Source: Polytrichum commune
Taxonomy: Eukaryota; Streptophyta; Polytrichopsida; Polytrichales; Polytrichaceae
NCBI GenBank assembly: GCA_950295325.1
Contig: OX485803.1
Coordinates: forward strand, 33,659,554 to 33,723,553
DNA length: 64,000 nt
Direction of reading: 5' to 3'
Positions within the stretch are counted from its first letter, which is position 1, and each line of letters starts with the position of its first letter. The notes beneath the pieces are model-generated. The model made no database searches. It was not told where the DNA came from and saw only the letters and a program-made list of their open reading frames with translations. Below, one piece after another: positions 60,836-64,000 of this stretch. The translations under genes and the position numbers were made by a program.

Positions 60836-62760
60836 AAACCCGGTCAAAGAGGAAGAATCCTCCAGCCTCTCGGAACCGAAACCTTTAGCCTACACACATT
60901 CTGAACTACAAAGAACTTCAAATTCTCGTGTAAGGGGCTGAATCAACTAGCCTCTCGGAACCGAGACCTTAGCCTACCCACATTCTCAACCAAAAAACAA
61001 CCTTCAAATTCTGGTGTAAGGGCCGAATCAACTAGCCTCTCGGAACCGAGACCTTTAGCCTACCCACATTCTCAACCAAAAACCAACCTCTAATTCTGGT
61101 GTAAGGGGCCGAATCAGCTAGCCTCTCGGAACCGAGACCTTTAGCCTACAGACATTCTGAACTACCAACAACTTCAATTCCTGGTGTAAGAGGCCGAATC
61201 AACTAGCCTCTCGGAACCGAGACCTTACCCTACCCACATTCTCAACCAAAAAACAACCTTCAAAATCAGGTCAAAGGGGCCGAATCAACTAGCCTCTCGG
61301 AACAGAGACCTTTAGCCTACCCACATTCTCAACCAAAAAACAACTTCAAATTTTGGTGTAAGGGGCTTAATCAATGAGCCTCTCAGAACCGAGACCTTAG
61401 CCTACCCACATTTTCAACCAAAAAACAACCTTCAAATTCTGGTGTAAGGGCCGAATCAACTAGCCTCTCGGAACCGAGACCTTTAGCCTACACACATTAT
61501 GAACTACAAATAACTTCAAATTATGGTGTAAGGGGCCGAATCAACTAGCCTCTCGGAACTAAGACCTTTAGCCTACACACATTCTGAACTACCAACAACT
61601 TCAATTCCTGGTGTAAGGGGCCGAATCAACTAGCCTCTCGAAACCGAGACCTAACCCTACCCACATTCTCAACCAAAAAACAACCTTCAAAATCAGGTCA
61701 AAGGGGCTGAATCAACTAGCCTCTCGGAACAGAGACCTTTAGCCTACCCACATTCTCAACCAAAAAACAACTTCAAATTCTGGTGTAAGGGGCTTAATCA
61801 ACGAGCCTCTCGGAACCGAGACCTTAGCCTACCCACATTCTCAACCAAAAACAACCTTCAAATTCTGGTGTAAGGGCCGAATCAACTAGCCTCTCGGAAC
61901 CGAGACCTTTAGCCTACACACATTCTGAACTACAAAGAACTTCAAATTCTAGAGTAAAGGCCGAATCCTCTAGCCTCTCGGAACCGAGACCTTTAGCCTA
62001 CACACATTTTGAACTACAAAGAACTTCAAATTCTAGTGTAAGGGCCAAATCAACTAGCCTCTCGGAACCGAGACCATTAGCCTACCCACATTCTCAACCA
62101 AAAAACAACCTTCAAAATTAGGTCAAAGGGGCCGAATCCTCTAGCCTTTCGGAACCGAGACCTTTAGCCTACACACGTTCTGAACTACAAACAACTTCAA
62201 ATTCTGGTGTAAGGGGTTGAATCAACGAGCCTCTCGGAACCGAGACCTTAGCCTACCCACATTCTCAACCAAAAAATAACCTCCAAATTCTAGCGTAAGG
62301 GCCGAATCCTCTAGCCTCTTGGAACCGAGACCTTTAGCCTACACACATTCTGAACTACAAACAACTTCAAAATCTGGTGTGAAGGGCCGAATCAACTAGC
62401 CTCTCGGAACGGAGACCTTAGCTTACACACACTCTCAACCAAAAAACAACCTTCACAATCTGGTCAAAGAGGCCGAATCCTAGCCTCTCGGAACCAAGAC
62501 CTTAAGCCTATCCACATTTTGAATTACAAACAACTTCAGATTATGGTCAAAGGGGCCGAATCAACTAGCCTCTCGGAACCGAGACCTTAGCCTACACACA
62601 CTGTCAACCAAAAAACAACCTTCACAATCTTGTCAAAGAGGCCGAATCCTCTAGCCTCTCGGAACCGAGACCTTTAGCCTACACACATTCTGAACTACAA
62701 GCAACACTTCAAATTCTGGTGTAAGGGGCCGAATCCTCTGGCCTCTCGGAACCGAGAGCT
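60836..62760 (+). repeat. Tandem array B, about 85-bp unit, 23 near-palindromic cores
   Basis: Cores CTCTCGGAACCGAGACC recur about every 85 bp from about 60,870 to 62,744. The unit continues 'ttagcctacccacattctca', 'accaaaaaacaaccttcaaa' and 'ttctggtgtaaggggccgaa', then 'tcaactagc'. Two alternating linker types occur ('cattctcaaccaaaaaaca' and 'cattctgaactacaaa'), giving higher-order pairs. It has the same core and orientation as array A but a different linker. Non-coding. Confidence 0.92.
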
Positions 62761-63354
62761 ACACCTTAACTAAAAATATTATACCTTTTTGAAATGTGGC
62801 CGAGAGCTATACATTAATACAAATATTCAAGCATTTTGTTGTCGTGTTTCCATTAAACTATATCTTACGATGACCCGTTGTTCATATAACCTCAACAACA
62901 AACTTATTTTAAGAATCGAATTATCTTTTGTCTCCTCGCGAGACCCGCTTTGATTAGAACTGTTGTGATGCTCGCTCTCTGCCATAAATGGTGCCGGTGA
63001 ATCACTATCCTCCCTCTGTTCCTCTATCGGCTGCAGATTCAAATGCCGATTCAAAGATCCTCTCTTGCTCTCTCCACATGTATTTTGCAAGTCTGATGGA
63101 GTGCCTCTTCTTTCTATGTACGATTCCTCCTTCTTCTTAAGTTCTCTCCGTCTCCTCTGTTTCGAATTGAAGAAACTCGTGCCTCCTTTTCGTTTCTTTC
63201 GTTTTTTTCCTGGATCTATTGTGGAATTTGTAATGTGCTCTGGTTTTTTCCATGTGTGCGTCCATGTTCCCCTCTTATTCCCTTTTTATGCTCTCTACTC
63301 TCTCAGCATCCCTATCCTTCACTCCCAAAATGACCCTTCCCCAACCCTCTCTGA
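62761..63354. other. Array edge and CT-rich upstream region
   Basis: 62,788-62,835 carries one 'gaaatgtggccgagagcta' unit like those at 53.9-54.3 kb. From about 62,930 the plus strand becomes pyrimidine-rich, typical of a plant 5' region. The long open frames on the minus strand here (from about 63,280 to 62,827) are Lys/Arg/Glu-rich as a consequence. Confidence 0.5.
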
Positions 63355-63458
63355 CCTATATAGTACCAGGGTTCAAGGTTTAGGGTTTACAATTTTCTGG
63401 TAACTGTGACTTGTTTGCCCTTTTTGAACTATTTTCATATTCCTCCCTCTCTTTGTCC
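63355..63458 (+). promoter_or_regulatory. Putative core promoter with TATA box and telo-box
   Basis: 'ctatatagta' at about 63,356 is followed at about 63,374-63,390 by 'gtttagggttt', the reverse of the plant telo-box AAACCCTAA. The ATG of the next frame lies about 100 bp downstream of the TATA-like element. Confidence 0.45.
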
Positions 63459-64000
63459 ATGGCTTCCTCGTCCACCGTGCCCTGTGTATCAGAAATGGTT
63501 GAGCTCCGTGCCAATGGCCTCGGAATCCCTATTCTTTTTCCCGTAGATGCAAACGGTTTTGTTTCTGTCTCTTGCCTTCACCTTAGTATCAGGTTCTCAT
63601 TGCAAGATAGCACAATATGGGTCGAACGCAAGATTTATGATAGTGTTATTTCCTTGCTATCATTGACCATGCGCGAGAATCCTAGGGTTGCCGACAACAG
63701 ATCTTCAATGTGGGAACTCTGCGCTGGTCAATACAGGGTGTACGGACTCCCAGGTCCTTGCACAAATGTATCCACGGATATCCGTACCCCTCCCCATTCC
63801 TCCGCTTCCACTTTCAATATTCCTCCCTTGGTCAAAGTTAAGATTGAACCCGGTATGCACAATGTCATACATTTTTCCGATTTTTCCGATTCCTCCGATG
63901 GTGATGAACCCCCCGTATCCACTCCCATTCACAAGCCATCCCCATCCTCCTTCCGTTCCACCTTTGTTACCCTGCGTCTTCTTTCTCCTCTTCCTCCATC
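63459..64000 (+). CDS. Unrecognised gene, 5' part, running off the window
   Basis: An uninterrupted frame from ATG at 63,459 (context gtccATGGc) through the last base: 180 codons with no stop. The first 110 residues look globular (SEMVELRANGLGIPILFPVD, VSCLHLSIRFSLQDSTIWVE, MWELCAGQYRVYGLPGPC). Then comes a Ser/Pro-rich, probably disordered, part with VKVKIEPG, a good match to the SUMO attachment consensus (hydrophobic-K-x-E). Right after it come VIHFSDFSDSSDGDE, a hydrophobic-acidic stretch resembling a SUMO-interaction motif, and more Ser/Pro. No known domain was recognised. A TATA-like box and a telo-box precede it. It lies beside array B, divergent from the methyltransferase relic, so a link with that locus is possible but unproven. 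Confidence 0.6.
   Translation, partial: MASSSTVPCVSEMVELRANGLGIPILFPVDANGFVSVSCLHLSIRFSLQDSTIWVERKIYDSVISLLSLTMRENPRVADNRSSMWELCAGQYRVYGLPGPCTNVSTDIRTPPHSSASTFNIPPLVKVKIEPGMHNVIHFSDFSDSSDGDEPPVSTPIHKPSPSSFRSTFVTLRLLSPLPP

Noticed and set aside
60836-62760. CRISPR-like regularity of array B
   Set aside because: Spacers are not unique: linkers are themselves repeats of two types, the unit is 85 bp, and the context is eukaryotic. It is a satellite.
62827-63280. Minus-strand open frame rich in Lys/Arg with nuclear-localisation-like stretches
   Set aside because: It is the complement of a CT-rich plant promoter/5' region of the plus-strand gene at 63,459, which forces K/R/E codons. There is no convincing start or splice link to the methyltransferase relic.

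Overview
The window looks like a stretch of land-plant nuclear genome. It has GT-AG spliced genes with introns of about 200-1,060 bp, a plant leucine-rich-repeat receptor kinase, a plant STP-type monosaccharide/H+ symporter, a CACTA-type element, MITE-like inverted repeats and long AT-rich intergenic tracts full of decayed repeats. No marker fixes the species. A seed-free lineage is possible, but that is a guess. No rRNA, tRNA, CRISPR array or bacterial operon was seen.

Layout. 1-2,658: AT-rich intergenic. 2,659-9,523 (minus): an 18-exon LRR receptor-like kinase. 9,524-16,928: intergenic, with a CACTA-like element at 12,030-13,388 and a dispersed repeat seen at about 1.5 and 14.6 kb. 16,929-18,440 (plus): a decayed reverse transcriptase. 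18,441-41,005: repeat-rich and largely gene-free, with microsatellites, several MITE-like elements and, at 35,265-36,255 (plus), a decayed RNase H/endonuclease fragment. 41,006-45,574 (plus): an intact five-exon sugar transporter. 46,700-53,690: two diverged direct repeats around a minus-strand retroelement relic (48,500-51,720). 53,830-62,840: large tandem arrays built on a near-palindromic motif (CTCTCGGAACCGAGAC), either side of a broken multi-exon gene (56,607-60,800, minus) whose C-terminal part resembles a beta-class (circularly permuted) N4/N6 DNA methyltransferase. 63,459-64,000 (plus): the start of an unrecognised gene running off the window.

The two intact genes, the receptor kinase and the transporter, have no evident joint role. 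The most interesting material is mobile or decayed. Three separate relics (17, 35 and 49-51 kb) can be tied by shared protein blocks into one family of non-LTR-like retroelements with the inferred order RT, Pro/Cys/His-rich linker, PCIF1-like methyltransferase-like domain, RNase H, Cys/His cluster, PD-(D/E)XK (restriction-like) endonuclease. The second novelty is the methyltransferase relic embedded between hairpin-motif arrays. Motif assignments were made by eye, without alignment software or database searches.
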